Shown here: in pieces, positions 41,149-49,537 of the stretch | Numbering within the stretch: the first letter of the stretch is position 1 | Layout of the letters: every line of letters begins with the position of its first letter | Assembly: GCA_036280655.1 (NCBI GenBank) | Contig: DASUQI010000007.1 | Coordinates: 1 to 64,000 of the forward strand | Length of the DNA stretch: 64,000 bases | Reading direction: 5' to 3' | From: DASSJM01 sp036280655 | Lineage (GTDB): Bacteria; Actinomycetota; UBA4738; HRBIN12 | Position numbers and translations under genes: made by a program | The notes under the pieces: generated by a model | Told to the model about the DNA's origin: nothing | The model's database searches: none | What the model saw: the letters and a program-made list of their open reading frames with translations, nothing else

Positions 41149-41676
41149 TCAGGAGAGCACCAAGGAGGGGTCGTCGCGGTACCGCCGCTTCAGCTCGTCC
41201 TGGATCGTGTCCATCGCCCGGAGCACCTCGGCCCGGGCCTCGGAGACCTCCCGCTCCTCCCGCAGGAGGACCTCGACGGCGTCCGCCAGCCGCTCGTCGT
41301 CCAGGGCGCCGGCATCCGACAATCCGGCGTCGGCGACGAGCCGTTCGACACGGCGGCGGGCGAGCAGCATCTCCTCCTCCGGCAGCCCGACCTTGACGGC
41401 CTCGCCTCGCGACGGTCCCTGGGCGTCGCCCGCGAGGATCGTCGAAAGGGCGCCGACGAGGCTCCCCTCCTCGCCACGCCCGCGGCGCTCGACCTCGGCC
41501 TTGAGGATCTCGGCGCGCCCCTGGACGAGCCGCCGGAGCAGCGACAGGTACTCGCGCTCGGCGAAGCAGTCGTCTCGGCGGCGGCGGAGCTCGTCGAGCT
41601 CGAGATCGGACAGCCCCTCGACGAAGCCGGGGCGTCGGATGCGGTCGATCCGGCGGTTGCCACCCTGCTCGCTCAT
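41149..41676 (-). CDS. rsiG: RsiG-like protein (c-di-GMP-binding anti-sigma type)
   Basis: This 175-residue, all-helical, charged protein matches RsiG, which binds the sigma factor WhiG with c-di-GMP in Streptomyces. The N-terminus (RIDRIRRPGFVEGLSDLELD) and helix YLSLLRRLVQGRAEIL carry a partial ExxxSxxRxxxQxxxD motif; the second helix has EREVSEARAEVLRAMD, with Leu for Gln. So the ligand motifs are modified. WhiG is not in the window. A -10 box TACGAT (complement of 41686-41691) lies nine bases before the ATG. Confidence 0.78.
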   Translation of the reverse strand: MSEQGGNRRIDRIRRPGFVEGLSDLELDELRRRRDDCFAEREYLSLLRRLVQGRAEILKAEVERRGRGEEGSLVGALSTILAGDAQGPSRGEAVKVGLPEEEMLLARRRVERLVADAGLSDAGALDDERLADAVEVLLREEREVSEARAEVLRAMDTIQDELKRRYRDDPSLVLS

Positions 41677-41727
41677 CGCGGGAGCATCGTAGCGCGGCGC
41701 GCGCGCTGCGCCGTCAGCCGGGCGATC

Positions 41728-42717
41728 TCAGCAGACGGCGACGAGGTACGGGTAGGGATTCACCGCCGACCCGCCGCCGGGGTGCCACTCGAAGTGCAGA
41801 TGGTTCGTCGACCCCGCGTTGCCCGTGCTGCCCACGTACCCGATCACCGTGCCGGCGCCGACGCTGCCGCTCGCCGAGCTGTAGCCGGAGAGGTGCGCGT
41901 AGAACGAGTAGCCGGCCGAGCCGTGAACGTAGGCCTGGATCCCGCCCGAGGAGCTCGACGAGTGGGACACGGTGCCGGCGTGAGCCGCGACGACCGGGGT
42001 CCCGTACGGAGCGATGATGTCGGTGCCCTGGTGCGTGTGGCCGTCGCGGGGCCAGCCGAACGAGTCGACGAAGGAGTTCGGACCGGCGACCGGACACACC
42101 TGGATCGCGCCGCTGCCCAGGACGACCGGGCTCCCGGTGCTCGGGGTCTGGCCGAGGAGCTCGAGCGCTCGCTGGGCGGCGAGCTCCTTCTCGTACTGGG
42201 CCGTGAGCTCGGCGACCCGCGACGTGATCTGCTCGAACTCGGCGTCGATCTGCTCCTGGATGCCTTCGAGCCGGTCGGCCTCCTGCTCCTGCTGCTCCTG
42301 GAGATCGAGGAGGCCGTCGCGCTCGCGCCGGAGCTCCTCCTGGGCCACCTCCTGCTCGAGGACGAGATCGACGTCCACCTGGGCGACCTGCCCGAGGAAC
42401 TCGAGCCGGTCGGAGAACTCGGTGAACGAGCCGGAGGACAGGAGCACGTCGATCGTGCTCGCGGGGCCGTTCGTGAACGCGATCACGGCGCGCCTGGTCA
42501 GGCGCGTGTCGATCGTGGCGATCCGGTCCTCGAGCCCGTGGATGCGCAGCTGCGTGTTCGCGATGTCGACATTCGTGGCGTCGAGTCGGGTGAGCGAGGC
42601 CTGCCACTCGGCGGTGGCCTCGTCGAGATCCGCCTGGATCGAGGCGAGCTCGGCCTTGGCGGCGTCGAGCCGGTCTTTGGTCCCGGCCGTCGCAGGCAGG
42701 GCGAACGAGACGGCCAC
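41728..42717 (-). CDS. M23 metallopeptidase with coiled-coil domain (start unclear)
   Basis: A long coiled coil (about 15-170 in this frame) is followed by a LytM/M23 domain with GWPRDGHTHQGTDI (zinc His and Asp) and NHLHFEWHP. It should cut cell-wall peptides, like NlpD/EnvC or RipA-type hydrolases. The only standard start is GTG at 42717, which lacks most of a signal peptide. Upstream, in frame, the codons encode TARRTWPHTLPTIGLALLLV, an ideal signal sequence, beginning after an ACG at 42775-42777 with AGGAGG four bases upstream; no ATG, GTG or TTG is available. Confidence 0.85.
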   Translation of the reverse strand: MAVSFALPATAGTKDRLDAAKAELASIQADLDEATAEWQASLTRLDATNVDIANTQLRIHGLEDRIATIDTRLTRRAVIAFTNGPASTIDVLLSSGSFTEFSDRLEFLGQVAQVDVDLVLEQEVAQEELRRERDGLLDLQEQQEQEADRLEGIQEQIDAEFEQITSRVAELTAQYEKELAAQRALELLGQTPSTGSPVVLGSGAIQVCPVAGPNSFVDSFGWPRDGHTHQGTDIIAPYGTPVVAAHAGTVSHSSSSSGGIQAYVHGSAGYSFYAHLSGYSSASGSVGAGTVIGYVGSTGNAGSTNHLHFEWHPGGGSAVNPYPYLVAVC

Positions 42718-42903
42718 CAGCAGGAGGGCGAGGCCGATCGTGGGGAGGGTATGGGGCCAGGTCCGGCGAGCGGTCGTAAGGCCTCCTGTCGGTCGCGGCC
42801 GCCGCGGGCGCCGTCGACGCTACCAAAGCCTCTCTCGGCCGGGCAAACATCCTCGGTTCGATCGGCCGGTTTGAAGCCGCGGGGGCGGGGGCAACCACCA
42901 GGC

Positions 42904-43473
42904 ATGACCAGCGTCCCATCCACGCACGAGCCCGAAGGCACCCGCGTCTGGGCGACCTTCCCGGACGAGGCCGGTACCGCGCGAGCCCTTCGCGCCTTGA
43001 CCGAGGCGGGCATCCCGGCCGGGCGCACCTCGCTCGCCGAGGACCCCGGCGCGAGCGAGGGGCCGATCGCGCACGAGCGGGAACACCGCGAGGGGACTCG
43101 GATCGGCGGGCGGCTGGCCGCCGGTGCCCTGGTCGGCGGCTCGCTCGGGGCGCTCGCCGGCGCCCTGGTCGGCGTCCTCGGAACCTCGGGAACGACCGGC
43201 GTAGCGCTCTGGACCGTCGCCGGCGCGTTGTTCCTCGGCGGCGTGGGGGCGTTCGTCGTGGGGCTCTCTGCCCTTCGCTCCGCCGCGCTCGACCATCGGC
43301 CAACGCCGACTGAACCCCCGGGCGGCGCCGCGGTGGAGGTTCGGGGCGACGAGGGCGACATCGAGCGCGCGGTGAAGGTTCTGCGCGCCGAGCGGCCGAC
43401 GACGCTCGTCGTCACCGACGCGTTCGGGCGGCCCCTCGAGGACCTTCCGACCGACCGTTCTGACCGGTTCTGA
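42904..43473 (+). CDS. General stress protein-like membrane protein
   Basis: This 189-residue protein begins with a domain like YflT/general stress protein 17M (VWATFPDEAGTARALRALTE), followed by a Gly-rich pair of membrane helices (about 75-120, resembling a glycine zipper) and a C-terminal alpha/beta piece. No enzyme motif is seen. A hairpin overlapping its stop ends both it and sat. Confidence 0.78.
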   Translation: MTSVPSTHEPEGTRVWATFPDEAGTARALRALTEAGIPAGRTSLAEDPGASEGPIAHEREHREGTRIGGRLAAGALVGGSLGALAGALVGVLGTSGTTGVALWTVAGALFLGGVGAFVVGLSALRSAALDHRPTPTEPPGGAAVEVRGDEGDIERAVKVLRAERPTTLVVTDAFGRPLEDLPTDRSDRF

Positions 43474-43490
43474 CCGGCCGGCGGCCGGTC
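43472..43490. terminator. Bidirectional terminator hairpin between the stress protein and sat
   Basis: GACCGGCC and GGCCGGTC form an eight-base perfect stem with loop GGC between two convergent genes, and it overlaps both stop codons. There is no T run. Confidence 0.55.
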
Positions 43491-44673
43491 AGCCGTCCTG
43501 TTCGCGCGCCGCTTCGATCAGGATGTCCGCGACCTCCGGACGACTGAACTCGATCGGCGGGCGCTCGCCGGCGCGCAGCATCTCGCGCACCCTCGTCCCC
43601 GAGAGCGACACGCGCTCGGTCTCGTCGTGGGGACACGTCTTCGGCGTCGCCATGCCCTCGCACCGGTTGCACCAGAACGAGTGCTCGAACGTGAGCGGCG
43701 TGATCCCGAGCTCGCCCGGCTCGAACTCGTCGAAGATCTTCTGCGCGTCGTACGTGCCGTAGTAGTCGCCGACGCCGGCGTGATCCCGGCCGACGATGAA
43801 GTGCGTGCACCCGTAGTTCTTGCGACAGATCGCGTGCCAGATCGCCTCCTTCGGACCCGCGTAGCGCATCGCCGCGGGGAACACGCTGACCATCGCCCTG
43901 TCCTTCGGGTAGTAGCCCTCGAACAGCGCCTCGTAGCACCGCATCCGGACGTCCGCGGGGACGTCGTCTCCCTTCGTCGCGCCGACGAGCGGATGCACGA
44001 GCAGACCGTCGACGATCTCGAGCGCGCATTTCTGGATGTACTCGTGCGCGCGGTGGATCGGGTTGCGCGTCTGGAACCCGACGACCTTCTTCCATCCGCG
44101 CTCCGCGAACGCGGCTCGCGTCTGCGCCGGGGTGAGCCGGTAGGTGCGGAACGTGTCGTGGTCGGGCAGCCGGAGCGCGCTGATCTCGCCCGCGGCGCAG
44201 TAGTCGCCGGAGGCGAGCAGCGCCGCCACCCCGGGGTGCGCCGGGTCCTCGGTCGCGAAGACCCCGAGCGCCTCCTTCTGCCGATCGCGCTCGTAGATCT
44301 CGGCCACGTCGAGGACCGCGATCGCCGACGCGGAACCGGGCGCCATCAACGCGATCGAGGTCGCGCCGCCGACCCGCTTCGCGTCCTCCGCGGTGAGCGA
44401 CAGCGTGACCGGGATCGACCACGGCAACCCGTTCTCGAGGTGCATCGTCTCGAGCACGAGGCGATAGTCCTTCTCGCCCTGGAAGCCGGTGAGGGGCGAC
44501 AGCGCGCCGACGGTGAGCATCTCCAGGTCGGAGAGCTCGCGTTCGCTCACCGTGACCTTGGGGAGGTGTTCTGCCTCCTGGGCGAGGCGCGCTGCCTCGT
44601 CGCCCGTGGCGAGGAGGTCGACGAGGGTGCCTCCGTGGGGCGAGATCGTCTCAGGTTCGGTCATCGAGGACAT
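43489..44673 (-). CDS. sat: Sulfate adenylyltransferase (ATP sulfurylase)
   Basis: This 394-residue single-chain enzyme makes APS from ATP and sulfate. It shows the PUA-like N-terminal domain, the catalytic QTRNPIHRAHEYIQ, the LVGATKGDDVPADVRMRCYE region, FIVGRDHAGVGDYYG and the zinc-finger-like CNRCEGMATPKTCPH. It lacks an APS kinase domain, so it feeds APS reductase (cysH, divergent next door) directly. The two share a 100-base control region with a -10 box for each direction. Confidence 0.95.
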   Translation of the reverse strand: MSSMTEPETISPHGGTLVDLLATGDEAARLAQEAEHLPKVTVSERELSDLEMLTVGALSPLTGFQGEKDYRLVLETMHLENGLPWSIPVTLSLTAEDAKRVGGATSIALMAPGSASAIAVLDVAEIYERDRQKEALGVFATEDPAHPGVAALLASGDYCAAGEISALRLPDHDTFRTYRLTPAQTRAAFAERGWKKVVGFQTRNPIHRAHEYIQKCALEIVDGLLVHPLVGATKGDDVPADVRMRCYEALFEGYYPKDRAMVSVFPAAMRYAGPKEAIWHAICRKNYGCTHFIVGRDHAGVGDYYGTYDAQKIFDEFEPGELGITPLTFEHSFWCNRCEGMATPKTCPHDETERVSLSGTRVREMLRAGERPPIEFSRPEVADILIEAAREQDG

Positions 44674-44702
44674 GGCTGTCCGGCCTTTCGGGTCGGGCCG
44701 AC

Positions 44703-44743
44703 AGGATAGCGGCGCCGGGGCTTGGTCCGGCCGCTCCTATACT
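44703..44743. promoter_or_regulatory. Divergent promoters of sat and cysH
   Basis: TATCCT (complement of 44703-44708) points toward sat, and TATACT (44738-44743) toward cysH. They lie 29 bases apart. No clear -35 or operator was found between them. Confidence 0.45.
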
Positions 44744-44772
44744 TGCTCGCGTTCGCCAGGATCGAGGCCCGA

Positions 44773-45498
44773 ATGCCCGACACCCTGCTCTCCGACGAGG
44801 ACCTCGCCGCGCTGAACGAGCGGTTCGAGTCCGTCCACCCGCGCGAGATCGTGGCGTGGGCGCTCGACGGGTCCGGCCTCGAGCCGATCGCGCTCGCCTC
44901 GGCGTTCCAGGCCGAAGGCACGTGCGTGATGCACATGGCCACGAGGATCCGGCCGGACGTCCCGATCCTGTTCCTGGAGACCGGCTTCCACTTCGATGAG
45001 ACGCTTGAGTTCAAGCGAGGGCTCACGGAGCGCCTCGGCCTGAATCTCGTGGAGCTCACAGGCAAGTACACCGTCGGGTCGCAGGCGGCCGCATTCGGGC
45101 CGCGGCTGTACGAGCGCGACCCGAACCGCTGCTGCCAGATCAACAAGGTCGAGCCGATGCTCGACGCGCTCCGCGGCCTCGACGCGTGGATCACGGCGTT
45201 CCGGCGCGACTCCTCGCCCACGCGGGCGAACGCGCCCATCGTCGACCGCTACGAGCTCGAGCCGGGGAACTGGATCGTCAAGGTGAACCCGGTCGCGACG
45301 TGGACGCGGCGCGATACGTGGGCGTACCTGAAGGAGCACGACCTCCCGCACAACCCGCTGTACGATCTCGGCTACGCTTCGATCGGGTGCGCACCGTGCA
45401 CGCGGCTGCAGTTCCCCGGCGAGCCCGAACGCGCCGGCCGGTGGGCCGGGCTGTCGAAGTGGGAGTGCGGGATCCAGGAGCGCGCGGAGCGCTCCTGA
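44773..45498 (+). CDS. cysH: Adenylyl-sulfate (APS) reductase, CysH family
   Basis: This 241-residue protein reduces APS to sulfite. Four cluster Cys are present: NRCCQINK and GCAPCTR, the paired Cys layout of the 4Fe-4S APS reductase; the catalytic Cys is in KWECGIQ near the C-terminus. PAPS reductases lack the cluster Cys, so this is an APS enzyme and no APS kinase is needed. The ATG is reached after a leader of about 22 bases from the TATACT promoter. Confidence 0.94.
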   Translation: MPDTLLSDEDLAALNERFESVHPREIVAWALDGSGLEPIALASAFQAEGTCVMHMATRIRPDVPILFLETGFHFDETLEFKRGLTERLGLNLVELTGKYTVGSQAAAFGPRLYERDPNRCCQINKVEPMLDALRGLDAWITAFRRDSSPTRANAPIVDRYELEPGNWIVKVNPVATWTRRDTWAYLKEHDLPHNPLYDLGYASIGCAPCTRLQFPGEPERAGRWAGLSKWECGIQERAERS

Positions 45499-45502
45499 GC
45501 TT

Positions 45503-46417
45503 CTAGGCCACGACCCAGAGGGCCTCGGGCGCCAGGTCGATCTCGAGGCGGCGCTGGTCGCCGAGCGAGTCGCCGTCCACCTGGACCGGGAACGGCGTCT
45601 CCGAGGTAACGACGACGTGGCTCGCGTCGTGGACGTAGTCGATGTCCCGACCGTGCACGTGCCGCGCCGACCCGAACACCTGCCACGCGATCCTCGGCAC
45701 TGCGCGGCGGGCGAGCTTGCGCACCGACAGGACGTCCAGGCCCGCGTCGAGGGAGGCCTCGGGGGTCATCCGGATCGGGCGGTCCTTGTAGTACGTGTAC
45801 GGGTCGGTCCGCCCGACCATGACCGAGAGCGACGGCATCGGGTCGCCGTCGTCGATCCGCACCTCGAGGTCGGCGGAGCGGCCCGCGTACCCCACCATCA
45901 GCTCCCACGCCACCGCGCGGAACGCCGCGCGGTCGAACTTGGCCTTCGTCCGCGGGAACTTCTCGTCGAGCCGCCGCATCGCCGCCGCATCCACGCCGGC
46001 GCCGCAGTTCACCGCGAAGTAGCGACCGTCGGCGACGCCGAGCGAGAGCTTGAACGCCTCGTCGTCGAGGGCCTTGGAGATCAGGACGCCGGTCGCCTCG
46101 ACCGGGTCGAGCGGGAGACGGAGGGCGCGCACGAGGATGTTCGTCGCGCCGCCCGGCAGGACGCCGAGGGCGGTCTCGGTCCCGGCGAGGGCGTTTACCG
46201 CCTCGTTGATCGTGCCGTCGCCCGAGAACACCACCACGAGGTCCGTCCCGTTGTCCGCCGCCTGTGCCGCGAGCTCCGAGGCGTGCCCGCGCTCCTTCGT
46301 CTCGGCCACCTCGAGGTGGAAGTCGGCCGAGAGGGCCTTCTCGATCACCGCGAGCACGGGCTTGGACACCGTGCGGGCGACCGGGTTGACCACGAGGAGA
46401 AGTCGCTGGAAGCGCAT
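45503..46417 (-). CDS. Diacylglycerol/lipid kinase family protein
   Basis: This 304-residue protein has the DAGK catalytic domain: LLLVVNPVA, VVVFSGDGTINEAVNAL (GGDGT-like, with SGDGT) and LGVLPGGATNILVRAL, which are nucleotide-binding loops, and a C-terminal beta domain ending in VQVDGDS. BmrU/YegS/DagK homologues phosphorylate diacylglycerol or related lipids. The first Gly of GGDGT is Ser here, as in some family members. It ends four bases from the end of cysH, convergent. Confidence 0.9.
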   Translation of the reverse strand: MRFQRLLLVVNPVARTVSKPVLAVIEKALSADFHLEVAETKERGHASELAAQAADNGTDLVVVFSGDGTINEAVNALAGTETALGVLPGGATNILVRALRLPLDPVEATGVLISKALDDEAFKLSLGVADGRYFAVNCGAGVDAAAMRRLDEKFPRTKAKFDRAAFRAVAWELMVGYAGRSADLEVRIDDGDPMPSLSVMVGRTDPYTYYKDRPIRMTPEASLDAGLDVLSVRKLARRAVPRIAWQVFGSARHVHGRDIDYVHDASHVVVTSETPFPVQVDGDSLGDQRRLEIDLAPEALWVVA

Positions 46418-46476
46418 GGACAGGGAGGAGTATCTCAGGGAGCGCTTGGCTCGCGAAAGTCCCCCGGCCGCCTACC

Positions 46477-46719
46477 TCAACCGCCGGACACCGGGGGCAG
46501 GAGCGCGACCTCCTCCCCGCCGGTGAGCGGCCGCGACGGCTCGACGCGCTCGGCGTTCACGACCGCCGAGCCGGCCCTCGCGATCGCCTCGAAGCGCTCC
46601 CCGTAGCGGGCCGCGAGCGCGTCGATCACCTCGCCGACGGTGTCGCCCTCGGCCTCGGCGTTCTGGGCGCCGGCGATCTCGCGGAGCGCGGCGAACAGAC
46701 GGACCCGGACGAGCGCCAT
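46477..46719 (-). CDS. moaD: MoaD/ThiS-family sulfur carrier
   Basis: This 80-residue beta-grasp protein ends in the diglycine tail PPVSGG, which is adenylylated and thiocarboxylated to supply sulfur to molybdopterin. The VRLFAALREIAG start is typical of MoaD rather than ThiS. No other moa gene is in the window. A -10 box TAGCCT (complement of 46726-46731) lies six bases before the ATG. Confidence 0.88.
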   Translation of the reverse strand: MALVRVRLFAALREIAGAQNAEAEGDTVGEVIDALAARYGERFEAIARAGSAVVNAERVEPSRPLTGGEEVALLPPVSGG

Positions 46720-46764
46720 GAGCTCAGGCTATCGCCGGTCGCGGAGGGCCTGTACCCTCGGCCC

Positions 46765-47421
46765 GTGGACCGGATCGTGATGCTCACCGATCGCTCGCCG
46801 AATGAGGTGCTGCCCGCGGGCGCACTCGTGCTCGAGGTCAAGGCCGAGCCGCTCTCGGTCGCGTCGCTCGACGACGCGCTCGCGCTCGAACCCCAGCTGC
46901 TCGTCGTCGATGCCGCGGAGAACGCCGGACAGGCTCACGCCGTGCTCCGAGCCCTTCGGTCTCGGCTGGCGCGCCCGCCGGCGATCGCGGTGGTCGAACG
47001 CAACGAGCTCGACCGCTTCCGGTGGGAGGAGGTCGTCGACGAGGTGCTGTACCCGGGCGCCCCCGAGGCGGAGATCCGGCTGCGCCTCGCTATCGTGCGA
47101 CGGCGGCACGGGGCCGCGGGGGACTCGCGGATCACGCTCGGCCCGCTGACGCTCGACGTCGACACGTACCGGGTGAGTGTGCAGGGGCGAGCGCTCGACC
47201 TCACGTTCAAGGAGTTCGAGCTGCTCCGGTTCCTCGCCGAGCGCCCCGGGCGTGTGTTCACGCGGCCCGCGCTGATGCGCGAGGTGTGGGGCTACGACTT
47301 CTACGGAGGGACCCGGACCGTCGACGTGCACGTGCGACGCCTCCGGGCGAAGCTCGGACCTGCGTACGAGGGCCTGATCGAGACCGTGCGCGGCGTCGGC
47401 TACCGAACCGCGGACATCTGA
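46765..47421 (+). CDS. glnR: GlnR-like OmpR-family nitrogen regulator
   Basis: This 218-residue protein has an atypical receiver domain (about 1-110) and a winged helix with LDLTFKEFELLRFLAERPGR and GGTRTVDVHVRRLRAKLGP, very close to Streptomyces GlnR. The receiver keeps a lone Asp (LLVVDAAEN) but lacks the usual acidic pair and Lys of phosphorylated receivers, as in GlnR. It is encoded 600 bases upstream of glnA with a small gene between. TACCCT (46753-46758) lies six bases before the GTG (leaderless type). Confidence 0.9.
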   Translation: MDRIVMLTDRSPNEVLPAGALVLEVKAEPLSVASLDDALALEPQLLVVDAAENAGQAHAVLRALRSRLARPPAIAVVERNELDRFRWEEVVDEVLYPGAPEAEIRLRLAIVRRRHGAAGDSRITLGPLTLDVDTYRVSVQGRALDLTFKEFELLRFLAERPGRVFTRPALMREVWGYDFYGGTRTVDVHVRRLRAKLGPAYEGLIETVRGVGYRTADI

Positions 47422-47427
47422 GCTTCG

Positions 47428-47517
47428 TCACACGACCCAGGCGCAGCCGTTCCAGAACGCGGCCACACGCCGTCTGAGCCACCCAACCCTGGCTTCCGGG
47501 GTCGGGGTGATCTCCAT
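47428..47517 (-). CDS. Possible 29-residue peptide downstream of glnR, opposite strand
   Basis: ATG with GAGGAGA four bases upstream; the peptide MEITPTPEARVGWLRRRVAA ends in a Trp-rich hydrophobic tail and stops after 29 codons, seven bases from the glnR stop. The strong ribosome binding site is the main evidence. It could be a toxin-like or leader peptide, or noise. Confidence 0.35.
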   Translation of the reverse strand: MEITPTPEARVGWLRRRVAAFWNGCAWVV

Positions 47518-47612
47518 GGTTCTCCTCGGGAGGAGTCAAGGGTTCCTGTACCCGGTCCGGAGAGTGCGCACGCGTGTCCGAGCACGGAACCGTGGGTATC
47601 GTTGATGACGAG

Positions 47613-47954
47613 ATGCCCAATCGAGAGGTCCGTCGCCTGTGGTACGCGTTCGAGGACGCCGTGAACCGCGGCGCCGACGAGACGCTCGCGTTCCTCGCCT
47701 CTCCCGCCGGTATCAAGTTCCGGGCGATCGTTGCGGGCGGGCTCGTGCTCGCGACCCCGATGATCATGAAGCACCCGTTCTTCCGGACACCCGTGGGCCG
47801 CGTGATCCAGATCGGGGGCGCCGCGGCGCTCCTCGCCAAGGCGGCCGACGCGCTCCGCGACTGGGAGCCCGTCGCGCCCTCCGCTCGGGGTTCGACCGGC
47901 GTCACAGGGGATCCCGCCGCTGCGTCCGGCCCGCCCTCGGCTCGGCGCTCGTAA
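47613..47954 (+). CDS. Small conserved-looking protein of unknown function
   Basis: This 113-residue protein (ATG at 47613; a GTG at 47574 would add 13 residues) starts MPNREVRRLWYAFEDAVNRG and has two hydrophobic stretches near 40-55 and 66-85, then a Pro/Ala/Ser-rich tail. The stop lies just where the GlnR boxes begin. No family recognised. Confidence 0.65.
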   Translation: MPNREVRRLWYAFEDAVNRGADETLAFLASPAGIKFRAIVAGGLVLATPMIMKHPFFRTPVGRVIQIGGAAALLAKAADALRDWEPVAPSARGSTGVTGDPAAASGPPSARRS

Positions 47955-47977
47955 CGAGGAGTTAACGGGCCGGAAAC
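47951..47977 (+). promoter_or_regulatory. Three GlnR-type boxes before glnA
   Basis: GTAAC, TTAAC and GAAAC, each separated by exactly six bases (starts 47951, 47962, 47973), follow the GlnR layout GTNAC-n6-GAAAC. They end 21 bases before the -10 box TACCCT (47999-48004), the position of an activator next to the polymerase. The same register is found at the second glnA. Confidence 0.8.
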
Positions 47978-48037
47978 GAACCCGAGGGTCCTCCCGCCTA
48001 CCCTGATGCGAGCACGGAGCGAAAGGGGGAAGCGGGT

Positions 48038-49468
48038 ATGACCACGCCGAAGGAGGTCCTGGCGCTCGCCAGGGATTCCGGCGCCGAGATCGTGGACCTG
48101 CGGTTCTCGGACCTGCCCGGACTGATGCAGCACTTCTCGATCCCGGCCGGCGAGCTCTCCGAGGAGAGCTTCGAGGACGGGCTCGGCTTCGACGGTTCCT
48201 CGATCCGCGGGTTCCAGGAGATCCAGGAGTCGGACATGCTCCTCGTGCCCGACCCGGAGACGGCCTACCTGGACCCGTTCACGCGGCATACGACGCTGAA
48301 CCTGCACTGCTTCGTGAAGGACCCGGTGACGGGCGAGATGTACTCGCGCGACCCGCGCCAGGTCGCCCGCAAGGCCGAGCTCTACCTGCAGCAGACCGGC
48401 ATCGCCGACACGTCGTTCTGGGGCCCCGAGTGCGAGTTCTACATCTTCGACTCGGTCCGCTTCGACCAGAACCAGCACGAGGGCTACTACCACCTCGACG
48501 CGATCGAGGGCGTATGGAACTCCGGCCGCGAGCGCGAGATCGGCGGCGAGCCGAACCTCGGCTACAAGCCCCGGTACAAGGAGGGCTACTTCCCCCTGCC
48601 TCCCATGGACCACTACCAGGACCTGCGTTCGGAGATGCTCCTCAAGCTCGAGCAGGTCGGGCTGTCGATCGAGGTACACCACCACGAGGTCGGGACCGCC
48701 GGCCAGGCCGAGATCGACATGCGGTACTCGACGCTGCTCGCGACCGCCGACAACGTCATGAAGTACAAGTACGTCGTCAAGAACACGGCGCGCCAGGCGG
48801 GCAAGACGGTCACGTTCATGCCGAAGCCGCTGTTCCAGGACAACGGCTCGGGCATGCACACGCACCAGAGCCTGTGGAAGGACGACGAGAACCTGTTCTG
48901 GGACGAGGTCGGCTACGCGGGGATCTCGGACACCGCGCGTTGGTACATCGGAGGGCTGATCGCACATGCGCCGTCGCTGTTGGCCTTCACCAACCCCACC
49001 ACGAACTCGTACCGCCGGCTGGTCCCGGGCTACGAGGCGCCCATCAACCTCGTGTACTCGCAGCGGAACCGCAGCGCGTGCGTGCGGATCCCGCAGTACT
49101 TCAAGAACCCCGGCGCGAAGCGGCTCGAGTTCCGCACACCGGACCCGTCGTGCAACCCGTACCTGGCCTTCGCGGCGATGCTCATGGCCGGGCTCGACGG
49201 CGTGAAGAGCAAGATCGAGCCGCCCGAGCCGATCGACAAGGACCTGTACGACCTGCCCCTGGAGGAGAAGCTCTCGGTCAAGCAGGTCCCCGGCTCGCTC
49301 GAGGAGGTGCTCGACGCGCTCGAGGCCGACCACCAGTGGCTGCTCGAGGGCGGGGTGTTCACGCAGGACGTGATCGACACCTGGATCGAGTACAAGCGCC
49401 TCCACGAGCTCGACGCGGTCCGGCTGCGGCCGCACCCGTACGAGTTCAGCCTCTACTACGACCTCTGA
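48038..49468 (+). CDS. glnA: Glutamine synthetase, type I beta (adenylylated)
   Basis: This 476-residue enzyme makes glutamine from glutamate, ammonia and ATP. Motifs: FDGSSIRGFQEIQESDM, HHHEVGTAGQAEIDM, KPLFQDNGSGMHTHQSLWKD, RNRSACVRIP and the adenylylation site DLYDLPLEE (Tyr near 403). The length and this Tyr mark the GSI-beta form, the target of GlnE. The ATG has AAAGGGGGAAG upstream. A strong terminator follows. Confidence 0.97.
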   Translation: MTTPKEVLALARDSGAEIVDLRFSDLPGLMQHFSIPAGELSEESFEDGLGFDGSSIRGFQEIQESDMLLVPDPETAYLDPFTRHTTLNLHCFVKDPVTGEMYSRDPRQVARKAELYLQQTGIADTSFWGPECEFYIFDSVRFDQNQHEGYYHLDAIEGVWNSGREREIGGEPNLGYKPRYKEGYFPLPPMDHYQDLRSEMLLKLEQVGLSIEVHHHEVGTAGQAEIDMRYSTLLATADNVMKYKYVVKNTARQAGKTVTFMPKPLFQDNGSGMHTHQSLWKDDENLFWDEVGYAGISDTARWYIGGLIAHAPSLLAFTNPTTNSYRRLVPGYEAPINLVYSQRNRSACVRIPQYFKNPGAKRLEFRTPDPSCNPYLAFAAMLMAGLDGVKSKIEPPEPIDKDLYDLPLEEKLSVKQVPGSLEEVLDALEADHQWLLEGGVFTQDVIDTWIEYKRLHELDAVRLRPHPYEFSLYYDL

Positions 49469-49481
49469 GCACCCAGCGGTT

Positions 49482-49519
49482 CACGAAGGGCCCGCCGCGA
49501 GGCGGGCCCTTCGTGTTGT
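49482..49519 (+). terminator. Terminator of glnA
   Basis: CACGAAGGGCCCGCC and GGCGGGCCCTTCGTG form a perfect 15-base stem with GNRA-type loop GCGA, 13 bases after the stop, with TTGTC after it. Confidence 0.85.
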
Positions 49520-49537
49520 CCGGCGTAGCCTTCGGTC

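Noticed and set aside
46477..46719. ThiS instead of MoaD
   Set aside because: The VRLFAALREIAG start fits MoaD; no thiamin gene is nearby. The diglycine end alone would not separate them.
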